Shown here piece after piece: positions 30,996-42,377 of a stretch of DNA of 64,000 bases; the first letter of the stretch is position 1; every line of letters begins with the position of its first letter. Under the pieces are notes generated by a model. The model was not told where the DNA came from. It searched no databases and saw only the letters and a program-made list of their open reading frames with translations. The stretch is taken from positions 806,001-870,000 of the forward strand of contig JAQOTA010000052.1 of NCBI GenBank assembly GCA_029532415.1, in the 5' to 3' direction. Both the position numbers and the translations under genes were made by a program. The DNA comes from Marasmius tenuissimus. Taxonomy: Eukaryota; Basidiomycota; Agaricomycetes; Agaricales; Marasmiaceae.

Positions 30996-33923
30996 TCAAC
31001 CTTGACTGGCATAGTCTGGTGGCTGCTCGTCCCCCCTCCATTCTACTCCTTGAAGTCTTCGATTAAGCAACATGATGAGGTCGGCTGTTGGAATTCTGCT
31101 TTCCGAGTCATACGGCCCCTGGGATGAAGAGGCGTCCGTATCGGTAGTGTAACTATGGCCGATGGTCGTTCGCTCATCTCCAGCTCGCCCCCAATCCCGA
31201 GGTGCTCGATTTGGAGAGAGCTGTCTTCTTCCGTCCCTCGCTCCTTCGCGGTTTTTCTCGAGTCTGGATGTGAACGGCTCGACGGTGGTTGTAAATGGCT
31301 CAACCATGCGATTGTGAGCGTTATTTGGGGAGCGTTCCTCGGTCGTATCGAGTGCTGGTCTTTGTCTTCTTTTCCGTCGAACGAGCCATATAACAAAGAA
31401 GGCGAAGATACCGCCACCTGCCACTCCTCCGAGAACGCCGCCGACTATGACACCGACTTTCGGACGAGTTTGGGGTGGTCCGGACTCGCCGCCTCCACTG
31501 GGCACATCTGGGAGGATGTCCGAGTCGTTTCGGAGAGCAATTCCTGCGAGTAAAACGCTCAGGGCATTAGTCTGCGAATCCAGCGCAAATTTTGGAGTAC
31601 TAGGTAGACCGATCCAAGAAGGACGGTAAAGGTTGGAGTTGCTGCCCTGCCCCCGCGCATTGCTCAATACTGCATTGTACTGCGGGAACCCGTTGAGACG
31701 TGGCAAGCACAGTGAGTATCAAGGTTAGCATACCTGCACCCCAAGATATTCCCTCACATATGTTCGCAGGGACGACTGAGTGTTGTTTCGGTTATATATT
31801 GCGGCCAAGCCGCGGACCACATATTGACCGATAAGCTCTGCATTTGCCTGTTGTTCTGTGGCGTTTCAACACAAAGATATTCGAGAGGTTCAAGGGGAAT
31901 CGTACTCACTGTTATCTGCAATCAAGATACCATCGGCACTGTGCCATTGTGGGTTCGAAACCGTTTTGTTTATGAGCTCTAGAAGGCTGCAGAAGTACGT
32001 GTTATGATCACTGAGGGACGGATGTAGCAGAATTGTAAGCTTACTCTTGGGAAACTCTGGTTCGACCGTCGTCGTCGTCCTTCAAAACCGGCAGGAGCAT
32101 CGCCATCCCCTCGGTCATGAGCCCAGCGTTCGCGGGGTATGTACCATCGCTTTGGCCACAGGTATCGATGTCTATGCCGTCTAACATATCACCTCGTGGA
32201 TTCCGGAGGTGATTGAAGTAAAACTGTTCTGAATCTTGACCGCGGCGAATGTAGCTCTGGTTCCCTGTGGCCTGCGCAAGCATAGAGGTGGCGCTGAAGC
32301 ACAACCAGAGGCGTCAACGGTAAGACCACACGTCGGTAACGGGGAGTCTACTGTACATAAGGTATGACCTGAAAATCCCATCAGTCTCATGGCGTATGCA
32401 CTATTGCGATGCGACATAGTTGAGAGCTGATGAGCACGTACCCAGTGGCAAGAGAGTTCACAAACCCCGATTTCGGGTCATTCACCTAATCATGAAGATG
32501 TGAGTAATGGAACTGAAGCATTTGGCGGTGAGTACTACCCAAAAAGTCCCACCGGCCATTGTGACTACCAGTAAGTAGCGTGGAAGGTCCTTGATTATGT
32601 GGCACTCGAGAGATGAGTTAGCCAAAACACTCACGATCAGCACAAGCACCGTTTATTGTGATGTTCTTTCCGGGAAATCGCCCGGCTCGAAGTTTGGCTT
32701 CACTGAGCGTGTAACTCTCCGCTCCACTCCAAGCCAACTCTGCCCAGTCAAGAAACCGGTTATCGGTATACGTCTCGTATGCTTGAGTTGCAGCAATACT
32801 ATGCGCACTGCCTCGACCGCTGAGATCAGCATAAAGAAGGGATAGATAATGGAACGCGTTCCCTACAGTCCCCAATTCATCTATCCGCACACACAACGAG
32901 TTGGAATTAGTAGCGATACATCGCATGAAAAGCACCACACGAACACTAATGAGTGTGTGAGCTTGTCAAGAAGTCGTGAGGGAAGGGAAACCAACGAATG
33001 ACGTACTTTCCTTGAACAAATCCGGGTCGGAATGCGAGGGCTTGAGGGAAAAAGTCGAGGAGATGTTGCTTATATATTGTTTGGTTCGAGAACATGTCAA
33101 ATTGGGCCAGTTGAAGAAAGAAATTGCCCATGGTCCCGTAGGTTCCTTCTGAATGTCGAGTCAACTTGACGATTGTAGGCCATCCAAGCAGGGCGTCACC
33201 CACCCTCTAACTTCAGCTGTCCCGTTGCGTTCGCGATTGCCGAGAGTGTTTCCTCTATCGCGTCTTTCGCAATGGCAATTCTTTCATCCGTACCAATAGT
33301 GATATCTTTGTTCTGCGGAATTAAGGTCATATTGGCTTCAGAGACTGGTCGATTCTGAACTTACCTGCCAAGCAGGGTTTGGAATGAACATTTGGGCGTT
33401 GATGAACGTGACTGTGGCAATGAAGATATAGAGGTGTTTTGAGATGAAAATGAGATTCATCTCTCCGTTGGGTTCTAAATGGCTGTAAAAACAAGGAGAA
33501 ATTGCGTCGATATTGAAACTTAACACGTCTTTTATACGAAGGAGGTAATAGATTTGTGCCAAATATATCGCGGGTACAAGTGACCAGCATCGTGATGGGG
33601 ATCATATCGCTTCGAGATTGTATCCTTTCGTCACAAGATATAGCGAATCAGCTGGGTAGTGCAAGGGCATTTAGCTGGAATAAAGAAATGAGACCGTAGC
33701 CGTACCCTACGGTGAGCTGAACAACTCCACGCGCACTGACGGGGACTGGGACGCCCGTTGCGAGGGACATGGCAACCAGGAGCAAAAGTTGTATCATCTA
33801 TCTGTGATCTTGATCGACTGATTGTTGTTGCGGACAGAGTTACGCAGGGCTTGCATATCCTGTGTTATGATGCGGCACGAGGGCGAAAGGAAAGGAACTT
33901 GGAAGTGTAGAAACGTGGGAATT
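30733..33923. repeat. dispersed segmental duplication, unit E
   Basis: Same-orientation copy of 12803-16032 covering GH76 copy E and both flanks. Similarity ends about 134 bp before the SEC9 start codon. Confidence 0.8.
30996..33461 (-). CDS. GH76-like membrane-anchored glycosidase, paralog E
   Basis: Closest to copy D. Start ATG 33459-33461 (MNLIFISKHLYIFIATVTFI, AQMFIPNPAWQ). Motifs in order: TYGTMGNFFLQLAQFD, ALAFRPGFVQGKY, microexon MNWG(L) at 32867-32880, IAATQAYETYTDNRFLDWAE, AGGTFW, NQSYIRRGQDSEQFYFNHLR, TEGMAMLLPVLKDDDD, WHSADGILIADN and YNAVLSNARGQGSNSNLYRP. The Gly-rich membrane segment (VGVIVGGVLGGVAGGGIFAF) is followed by RRKRRQR. A repeated EPFTTTVEPFTSR lies in the tail, which ends EWRGDEQPPDYASQG-stop. 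It has the same overlapping donors at the end of exon 3 as copy D. It is divergent from SEC9, about 0.6 kb away, and is separated from copy D by the 13-kb accessory block. Confidence 0.75.
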
Positions 33924-34056
33924 CTGAGTCGCCCATAAGGCGGTTCACAGGGGCTGTGTGCGCCCAACAGCTTGTTTTACGTGCCAGCTCGTATTTATAC
34001 AAACTCGTTGCCGTCGCCAGCGTAGCAACTCTTTCCTTTCTCCTCGATTCTTCAGT
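33462..34056. other. divergent promoter region, GH76 E / SEC9
   Basis: The 5' flank of copy E (duplicated upstream of copy D up to 33923) followed by the SEC9 promoter and its CT-rich leader. No additional gene. Confidence 0.6.
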
Positions 34057-35221
34057 ATGTCTTTCTTTCGTCGCAATGCCGATAAACCTCTGATTCCACC
34101 GGTGGAATCTGAGCGGTCTTCCAATTCAAACAGTACTTCTCCTCGACCTGCTGTTCGGTCCTCAAACGCTCGAACATACAACGCCAGCAGGGATGGTGAT
34201 CCTTATAGCACTCAACAAAATGATGCATACTCTGTCCGTGACAAGTACAGCAGGAACAATGGTGTTGGCGACGTCTACTCGCGTGGGGGAGCCAACATTG
34301 ACCAGGATCGTAATGAGTTGTTCAGTGGATACGATGCTCAAAAGGCAGGTTCTGGCCGATTCTTCGATGGACCACCTCAGGGCGGCAACGGTGAAGAGGA
34401 TGAAGATGATGTAGAAGGAATCAAGCAACAGACACGCTTTATCAAGCAGGAAAGTGTCAACTCCACTCGCAATGCTCTCCGCATGGCCCGTGAAGCAGAG
34501 GAGACCGCTCGCAACACTCTTACTAAACTCGGAGACCAATCTGGTAAGTCATTGAAATTCACTATAGCGGACATATCTGACAGAGTGATCAGAACGACTG
34601 GCGAATACCGAGCGTCACTTGGATGTCTCAAAGGGTCACTCTCAGAAGGCGACGGACAGAACAGACGAGCTCAAACAGCTCAACCGTTCTATCTTCAGGC
34701 CCGTCATCGTTTTCAACAAGGATGCTAAGCGTGCCGCCCAAGAGGCGAAGGTCCAGGGACGGTATGAGGAGGAACGGCTCGAGAGGGAGAAGGCAGCTCA
34801 GGACGTGCGCGAAACTCAGAACCGGTTGGGCCGGGCTCAGGGTTACGGCCGTGGAGACGACGAGGAAGGTGGGGGCTCAGGAAGTGGACGCTTCCGTTCA
34901 GCAGCCTTTCAATCCGCTCGCAAGGACCAACGAAAGCGTTACCAGTTCGAGGAGACCGCTTCGGATGATGAGATGGAAGATGAGCTGGACGACAACCTCG
35001 ATGAAATTTCAGAGGTGACAAAGAGATTGAAGGCGCTCGGTTCAGCCATGGGACAAGAGCTTGACGCCCAGAATAAGCGTATCGACACCATTGAACAGAA
35101 GACTGTTGGTCTCGACGGCAGGCTTTACCAGAACACCGAAAAGGTATGCCAATCCTCATCGTTTCCCGTTAATGCCCATACTGATGCAGCTTGCGATGTA
35201 CAGCTCAAGAGAATCAAGTAG
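34057..35221 (+). CDS. SEC9: Sec9/SNAP-25-type t-SNARE
   Basis: Three exons (34057-34543, 34593-35143, 35204-35221), all in phase, about 350 residues. Sec9 supplies two helices (Qb and Qc) to the plasma-membrane SNARE complex with a syntaxin (Sso) and synaptobrevin (Snc) for exocytosis. The Qb helix is seen at KQQTRFIKQESVNSTRNALR through ERLANTERHLDVSKGH, and FRPV follows. The Qc helix is DNLDEISEVTKRLKALGSAM through EQKTVGLDGRLYQNTEKLKR at the extreme C-terminus. There is no membrane anchor and no Cys cluster, as in fungal Sec9. The N-terminus is a Ser/Asn-rich extension starting MSFFRRNADKPLIPP. The last exon encodes only LKRIK. Confidence 0.88.
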
Positions 35222-35626
35222 AGCAATGTGCTCACATTGGAACACTGATCAGGCGGACAATTTGGTAGTATTTTCTGTACACTCCTCTAAATATTGGGAC
35301 ATTTACACGGGCTATGAGTTGCATAAGGGATGTGGATCTAGTACACTTTTTTGAATACACTTCGAACCCCAGTCTTGACTCATGTCGCGAAGGGCACACC
35401 TTGGTTGCGGTTTCCCTTGCTCTCGAGTCTCGGCGACGCAGTGGTCCACCGTCACCATCCGGGTCTCCGGGTCGAGGCTTGCAATGAGAACTGACAGTAA
35501 GATTCGCGCTGTGACACATCACGTGCCCTAAACAGTGTCACGCATCTATTTCAGTCCATTTAATTTATCCATGTGGTCGCTGGTTGCCTCTCTTTCAAAT
35601 TCCAACCCTCAACGCGTCAATCTGGT
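35222..35626. other. intergenic SEC9 - SRA gene
   Basis: SEC9 3' flank and promoter of the SRA-domain gene; a CACGTG E-box palindrome lies near 35521. No gene seen. Confidence 0.5.
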
Positions 35627-37253
35627 ATGCCTGCTCTATCTGCGTACGAAGAGCAGCGCCTGCAAAATATTGAAAGGTAGATGTCTACATATACTTTGGA
35701 GTACGTACTGATATCAAACCAGGAATAAAGAAGTCCTGAAGTCACTCGGACTTGACAAGCCGTTTTTCGAGCCAAAAGAGAGGCGGAAACCAAAAGCACC
35801 TCCGAAGAAGCGAAAGGCAAACACATATGAAGATGCTAGCGATGGAACCTCGTCTGGTTCGCCTGAACCGGTGAAGAAACTGCGTGTGGCAGTGACTGAC
35901 GATGTATCCACTACCAATGGGCCCCGTCGAAGTTCGCGAAATGCTGGGAAGACTGTGGATTACAAGGCAGAAAGGGTCTTGTCAAACCCAGTCCCGATAT
36001 CTGTGGAGGCAGGGATCAAGAAAGTTTGGAATACTGGGCCACAGGGTGGAGGTGGGCTCAACGGGAAACGTGTTCATGACCCGTGAGTCCTCGTCTCGTT
36101 GTTTGCCTGAATCTTTCCGAAGTGCTAATGCTTGCGATCTCCTCAGGAAGGTCTTTGGGTCTATACCAGGGATTGAGGTTGGAACGTGGTGGGAGACGCG
36201 ACAGCAGTGTAGCATCGACGCTGTTCATGCGTGAGTCAATTTTCACCTAACTGTGGCCAGCAATTACTCATGTCTGGTGTAACACTGTTCAATAGGCCAT
36301 TCGTCGCTGGTATATCCGGTGGCCCCAAAGGAGCGCACAGTGTTGCTTTGAGCGGTGGATACGAGGATGATGTTGATCTGGGTTATGCTTTGTGAGTTTC
36401 TTTACATCGTTGTTCGGGATCTGTTCATTGATGTTATGTAGCACTTATACCGGTTCAGGTTTGTCCTTTGGTCCTATTGTTCGGCGACCAATCTGAAGCG
36501 AGAGTAACTCTAGGTGGACGCGACCTCAAAGGCACGAAAGCGAACCCTAAGAATGTAGGAAGGTTTAACAATGGGAATGCGTTCTGTCACTGAACCCGCT
36601 TTCCATTAGCTTCGTACGGCACCTCAAAGCTTCGACCAAAGCTTTGAAGACAACGTGCGTGAAGCACTACCCTCACTCGTCCTACAGTACCGCTGACCTT
36701 TCATCCTTAGGGCAACCGGGCTCTGAAGGTTCGTGGATTGCCAATACGCTTTAGGGAGATGGAGTTTAGACTACCAATAGGCATCGTCCGAAAATCATAA
36801 GCCCGTCAGGGTCATCCGAGGGTACAAACTCGATTCGCCTTATGCACCGTTCGAGGGGTGAGTTGCCACTACTTCATCCGTTCGTATATCATCGTGCTCA
36901 TTTCTCTTCCTCAGCTACCGCTACGATGGCTTGTACATCGTGGAGAAAGTAATGCTAAAAGCCATTTTTCTCGAACGTTTCTGAATTTCTCTTTGCAGGC
37001 TTGGATGGAAAAAGGGCTGAACCCTGGAGGTTTCAAGGTCTGCAAGTTCGCTTTCAAGGTCGGTCTTCCAGATTGTAAAGTGGTCGGCGTGTTTCTGAAT
37101 GAATATTGGATGCAGCGAATCCCCGGTCAGCCGCCCTTGCCAATTCGAACGGAAGACGACGAGGAGGAGACGGAGCAGGCGGAGGAGAGTGACAAGAAGA
37201 GCGAAGGGGAGGAGGAACAGGAGAACGAGGAGGAAGAGGACACGGACGCGTGA
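35627..37253 (+). CDS. SRA-YDG domain protein (stand-alone)
   Basis: Intron-rich gene (at least eight exons). ATG 35627 opens MPALSAYEEQRLQNIERNKE; a basic segment (KERRKPKAPPKKRKA) and RRSSRNAGK follow. The SRA domain runs from KVFGSIPGIEVGTWWETRQQ through AVHAPFVAGISGG, SVALSGGYEDDVDLGYAFTY, TGSGGRDLKGTK, the DQSFEDN stretch, PVRVIRGYKLDSPYAPFEGY, RYDGLYIVEKAW and GFKVCKFAFKVG. The YTGSGGRDL loop is the flipped-base pocket of UHRF1-type SRA domains, so binding to 5-methylcytosine DNA is the likely role. Tudor, PHD and RING domains of animal UHRF1 are absent. The C-terminus is a Glu-rich acidic tail ending EEEDTDA. Nuclear, probably linked to maintenance of DNA methylation; the partner methyltransferase is not in the window. 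Confidence 0.85.
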
Positions 37254-37632
37254 AAAACGGAAAGGATGAACAACGGTCCTAACATCTTTACAAGTGAGTG
37301 GAGGTCAATTTCTCTGTATCCATAGCCACTGCATGCTTTGCTCCATATCATCGTTTCACCTTCGTGTAGATATTGTATATGTATATAATCTTCCAATAGT
37401 CGCAGGGACTTCAGTCGACGAAATTGGATCATCTTGAGGCTTTCTCTTTGTACTGGTCATTTCCCGTGGGGTAAACAGTCCTCAAGGCGAAGTCGCTCAT
37501 CGTTGGCGAGTGCAAAAATGTCCTATTAGTGACGACGCATGGAGTCTAGGGTAGGATTACAAGTGCTGCGAATACTGGAAGCAAGAAGTCAATCAAAGAT
37601 TCTCCTGTGACTGCATAGAACGCACCTAGATA
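37254..37632. other. intergenic between convergent SRA and bL32m genes
   Basis: 3' flanks of two convergent genes. No coding or RNA feature seen. Confidence 0.6.
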
Positions 37633-38022
37633 TTATGAGATGGTGTGCGAATCCTTGGACCTAGTCGCCGACTTCCACATTCTATGAAGAAAACTGTAGC
37701 AATTCGGACATAGGTGGTGTGCTAGTTTTGGTGAACCACATCCCGGGCAACTGACGATGTCTGCCAGGGGTATCAGATGTATTTAGGACGCGTTTCGAGG
37801 GCGGGACAACATACTGCGTTTGTCTTTCAACCCTTTGTTAGCTGCTCTCATTGCCTTGCGTGAGTGAGAGACTTTTTTCTTGGGAACGGCGAGAAGGATT
37901 CGAGGGAAAAGCTCTTCAAGCAGGGATGATATTGTCGGTACTTGGAACGGACTCCTATATGCCCTTGAGAGAGCGAAAAATGGAGCAAAGAGGGAGGGAG
38001 CTCTGAGAGCTGGAAGTATCAT
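37633..38022 (-). CDS. MRPL32: mitochondrial large-subunit ribosomal protein bL32m
   Basis: Two exons. ATG 38020-38022 opens a mitochondrial presequence (MILPALRAPSLFAPFFALSR) followed by the mature bL32 start AVPKKKVSHSRKAMRAANKG and LKDKR. After one intron the zinc-binding part NIVSCPGCGSPKLAHHLCPN with a C-x2-C...C-x2-C pattern continues to the stop at 37633-37635. In yeast this protein is cleaved by the m-AAA protease during ribosome assembly (family knowledge). An upstream in-frame TTG is not needed. The gene is divergent from the complex I subunit gene with 111 bp between start codons. Confidence 0.9.
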
Positions 38023-38133
38023 GGTGGTAGTGAACAAGCAACAGCAGAGCCAGCCAACCAAACTTGGTTTCCGATCATTCAGTTTCTTTCCGGACTTTCA
38101 CCTTGACCCTTGGGAGGTCTGCAACCATCCACA
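38023..38133. promoter_or_regulatory. 111-bp bidirectional promoter, bL32m / NDUFA5
   Basis: Only 111 bp separate the two divergent start codons, both for mitochondrial proteins, so the promoter elements must be shared or interleaved. Specific sites were not recognised. Confidence 0.6.
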
Positions 38134-38572
38134 ATGTTCCGTCTCACTCGCCCTCTATTCCAGGTCGCAAAGACCACTACACGCATAACTGGTCTCGCTG
38201 TCCACCAGAACCCACTCCCAGCGTTAACTCAAACCTTTGAGTCGACACTTACCGCCCTCGAAAAGATACCGACAACATCCGTTTACCGACAGGGCGTGGA
38301 AGCATTGACGCTGCGAAAGCTTAACATCGTGAAGAGTGCCAATGGAGACATAGCAGCAGTCGAGAAACAGTTGAACGAGGGTCAAATTGAAGAATCGCTA
38401 CAAATTGCACAAGACGAGCTTGGCCTTGTGGGTCAGATGGCTGAATGGAAAGCGTGCGTGCCCATAATCTCTACTTATTCTACCACGTCCTGACTAGACA
38501 AATAGCTGGGAGCCTCTAGAAGAGAAGCCAGAACCTGGTCAATGGGAGTACTTTGGAACGTCGACGACATAA
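38134..38572 (+). CDS. NADH:ubiquinone oxidoreductase (complex I) subunit NDUFA5 / 29.9 kDa
   Basis: Two exons (38134-38453 and 38506-38572). MFRLTRPLFQVAKTTTRITG is the N-terminus, then LAVHQNPLPALTQTFESTLT, EKIPTTSVYRQGVEALTLRK, IEESLQIAQDELGLVGQM, and after the intron WEPLEEKPEPGQWEYFG. These are the hallmarks of the ETC complex I subunit conserved region. It is an accessory subunit of the matrix arm in the inner mitochondrial membrane. Length (about 128 residues) is near that of the animal protein. Confidence 0.92.
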
Positions 38573-38673
38573 ACCGGATTCCCTGTGTAAATAGAGATCA
38601 ATAACCGCTTTACTTTCTTTGAACCCGGAGTCGGCTATCCGCTGGGACCCGACTGACTATTGTTCCCCTTCTC

Positions 38674-40352
38674 ATGACCACATTTCAAACCATGTTGCTC
38701 AGATCCACAGCCATCATTTCTCGCTCATTCCCCTCCTCCATGCGTTCTGCAAGCACTCGCGTTCCCAAAGGTCTCCCTGCTATCCTGCAGAAGAACCCAG
38801 ACGATGTGGTCATTACCTTCGCCAAACGTACGGCCGTCGGTCGTGCTAAGAAAGGGCAGTTGAAAGACACCCCGGTCGACGAAATGCTGCATGCTCTCCT
38901 CCTAGTACAAGCAACTTCTTCTTCCAAAGATTTGTATCACTCAGTTTCATTCCACTCTAGGCTACCTTTGAGCAGACCAAGTTAGATCCGTCCAAAATAG
39001 ACGACATTTGTGTCGGTGGGTAGTATCGAACCTGTCATTCTCCTTGCTCAGACTCGTGTAGGAACGTGTCACCCGCCTTCTCCGCTATACGTTTCCAGAG
39101 CGGCTGCTCTCGCCGCTGGTATCCCCCACACCGTCCCCATATCCACCGTGAACCGACTTTGCTCTTCCGGGTTAATGGCTATCCGAAATATCGCGCATGC
39201 GATCCAGTCGGGCGAGACCTCGCTTGGCCTGGCAATCGGTGTGGAGAGCATGAGTCTCAAGTGCGTTCTCTTCGCGTCGACATACCCACCCTCCGCTCCC
39301 TCGAACTTACCCCGTTCTAACTTTACTTCAGTCCTCGTCCGACTCCGGAGGTGTCCCAGGTAGTCAGTCAGGACGTAGAAGCGCATGACTGCGTTCAGGT
39401 GCGAGACTTGTTCCTCAGGCTAACTTCAGAGACTGAATCATTATCTTCACATAGCCAATGGGATGGACGTCCGAGATGGTTGCTGAGACATACAAGGTAC
39501 CTCGAGAGAAGCAGGACGAGTACGCACTTGTCTCTCACACACGCGCCAACGAGGTGAGAAACACCAACATCATCGTTCGCGTCGTCCCGTGCTGATTCTT
39601 CTCAGGCAAAAGCTGCCGGAACCTTCGCCGAGGAGATTGTGCCCATCAACATTCGTGGGACCACGATCTCCATCGACGACACGATTCGGCCTGGTGTGTC
39701 CAAGGAAAGTCTAGCTGGATTGAAGCCTGTGTTCCCGGATTGGGGTTCCAGCACCACCACAGCAGGAAACGCTAGCGGCGTGGGAGATGGTGCTGCTGTT
39801 TGCATTCTCACCACCAGAGAGCGAGCCGAAAGGGAAGGGATGCAGATTCTTGGCAAGTGGGTCGCGAGCTCTGTGGTCGGCGTTGCACCCAAATACATGG
39901 GCATCTCGCCTATATACGCTATTCCCAAACTCCTGGAGTCCGTCGGTTTGACGAAGGAGGATGTTGATGTGTACGAGGCAAGTTATGATACGTGACCCAT
40001 ACTTCGCGCGTCCTCACCATTCCACCATCCTCTCAGATCAACGAAGCCTTCGCGTCTCAATTCGCGTACTGCGTAGAGGAGCTCAAGGTCCCTCTGGAGA
40101 AGATCAATCCTAACGGTGGTGCTATTGCTATCAGCCACCCATTAGGAATGAGTATGACCTATTCAATACCTTTCAAATCCACGTTAACTGACCTTTGTGT
40201 TCGCAGCTGGAACGCGTCAAGTTGTAACCGGGTTGGCCGAGTTGCGACGAAAGAACAAGGACGTCCTCCTCACCAGCATGTGTGTTGGTAGTGGAATGGG
40301 TGCAGCGGGCCTCTTCGTTAACGAAGTCAAGCGGGCTACAGGAAAACTTTGA
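38674..40352 (+). CDS. 3-ketoacyl-CoA thiolase (acetyl-CoA acyltransferase)
   Basis: Last step of fatty-acid beta-oxidation: 3-ketoacyl-CoA plus CoA gives acetyl-CoA and a shortened acyl-CoA. Eight or more exons; start at ATG 38674 or 38692. Motifs in order: [59 protein letters not shown] (active-site Cys), [63 protein letters not shown] (catalytic His), and [11 protein letters not shown] (second Cys). It groups with the peroxisomal ACAA1/POT1 type. No PTS2 nonapeptide is visible near the N-terminus. The extension [20 protein letters not shown] instead looks like a mitochondrial presequence, and the C-terminus (ATGKL) is not a PTS1. Location is therefore uncertain. Confidence 0.9.
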
Positions 40353-40984
40353 GGTTCTCTCTAGTTCATACTCCACAGTGTACTTAGGAACGGGTTTTAT
40401 CACGGAACAATAGACATTCAGATAATCGATTTGAATACAAATGCAACACAGCATACTTGTAAACATACACGACAGACATGGATCTGCAAGGGAGCATGTG
40501 GTTAGCTTTGGACGAACGAGACGAAACTAGTAATAGCAACAAAAAGAGGAATAGAATCTCAGCAAGTCATTCATGTCAGTAATCCGTACGAAAAGAAATC
40601 GTAGGATTAGGTCTACTAAGAGGTGCCAATGGGTTGAAATACAACGCTCGTCATTGAAAGAAGAAAAGCAAATAATAAAAGAAAGAAGGGATTTACGAAG
40701 AATGGACTAGCGACTCACAATTCAGCTCAATCGTCAGAAAGGGAGGTCATGAGAGTACAGAAACAGGCGACTCTAAATTTTCCTTTTTGGTGCGTGCCCG
40801 GCAAATGCCGAACATAAACTGTGCAGCTGCAAGCCACCCGGCAAGCCGTGGATTCTGCAATCAAGCGGTACCGACATCGACGTCGTAGGCCTCAAGAGTC
40901 AAGGTGAGCCCTCCATTCGAATCCTCTGTTTCTTGCCTTTCTGACGGTCAAGCAGCCCTCAAGAACCTTTACACCAAAACAAAA
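40353..40984. other. intergenic thiolase - RPS3
   Basis: A-rich 3' flank of the thiolase, then the promoter and leader of the ribosomal protein gene. No gene recognised. Confidence 0.6.
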
Positions 40985-41945
40985 ATGTCCGCCCAAATCA
41001 GCAAAAAGAGAAAGTTCGTAGCGGATGGTGTTTTCCGTGCTGAACTCAACGAGTTCTTCACTCGTGAGCTCGCCGATGAGGGTTACTCTGGCTGTGATGT
41101 CCGTGTTACACATGTGCGCACTGAGGTGAGTCGTTGTTATGGATTGAGAAGATTACACAAAGTCATAATTTTCGGCAGATCATCATCCGTGCAACCCACA
41201 CCCAGGAGGTCCTCGGAGAGAAGGGTCGTCGTATTCGTGAACTCACTGCCCTCGTCCAAAAACGTTTCAAGTTCCCCGAAAACTCCCTCGAGCTCTACGC
41301 CGAGAAGGTTCAATACCGTGGTCTTTCTGCTATCGCCCAGTGCGAGAGTTTGAAGTACAAGCTGCTCAGCGGTCTTGCTGTCCGTCGGTGCGTTGCATAT
41401 CACAGTATCGATTGATCGAGACTCTTACAAACACTAATTTATGTGCAGTGCATGCTATGGTGTCCTCCGTTTCGTCATGGAGTCTGGTGCTAAGGGCTGC
41501 GAAGTCGTCGTTTCTGGCAAACTTCGTGCTGCTCGTGCCAAATCCATGAAATTCACCGACGGTTTCATGATTCACTCCGGTCAACCCGCTGTTGACTTCG
41601 TCGACTTCGCCGTCCGACACGTTCTCCTCAAGCAGGGTGTGCTCGGTATCAAGGTCAAGATGTAAGCCAGTGTCCACGTACCTATTCCTATCACTCGTTC
41701 TCACAATCCCTCTTAGCATGAAGGGCTGGGATCCGGAAGGCCAGATTGGTCCTCGCAAGCCTCTCCCCGACTCCGTCCAAGTCCTCGAACCCCCTGTCGA
41801 CAAAATCGTCTCCGAGCCCTCGTCAGAGCAAAGAGAACCCGTCTCTGTACCTGTCGCACCGGCGGCTGAGGAAAGCTATGCTCCTGCAGACCAGAGCTAC
41901 CAACAACAGCAGCCTGCGGAGTATGAGCAACCTGCTGCGTTCTGA
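40985..41945 (+). CDS. RPS3: 40S ribosomal protein S3 (uS3)
   Basis: Four exons. [20 protein letters not shown] opens at ATG 40985. The KH domain ([30 protein letters not shown]) and the C-terminal uS3 domain ([60 protein letters not shown]) follow, then [20 protein letters not shown]. The tail is Gln/Glu/Pro-rich, ending EYEQPAAF, longer than in yeast. It sits at the mRNA entry channel of the small subunit. Confidence 0.95.
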
Positions 41946-42377
41946 TAGCTTTCATTGTTTCTCCTTGTGTTCTTATATACTTTCTTTGACACGCTATGTG
42001 TGTACGGGCTACATGTAAGGGTCCAACCTACAACCTCCAGGATCTAATCCAATTGTAAGACGATTTGTACACTAGGACACCAGGACACAGAGCATCAGTA
42101 GGGGGCACCAGTGTGAGAAGAGTGTCTTCTGCACTCGCTATCCAGGGATCTGACGCGTGACCGAACAGGACGTTTTTCCCTGTATATTGGTGGGCATGGT
42201 CCATCTAGATTCGAAATCGATCAAGCAATAGCCACGACAATAGTTCTGAGGCAAAAATACGACTTTCTCTTTACAGACCGACGAAAAGAAATACTATCAA
42301 TCCGTTAACATCTTATTAAAGACGCTCATAGTAAAACAGACTGAAAAGAGAATGCCGCCAAATCGCTGGAAGCACCG
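41946..42377. other. intergenic, convergent 3' flanks
   Basis: 3' flanks of RPS3 and of the unknown-family gene. No feature recognised. Confidence 0.6.
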
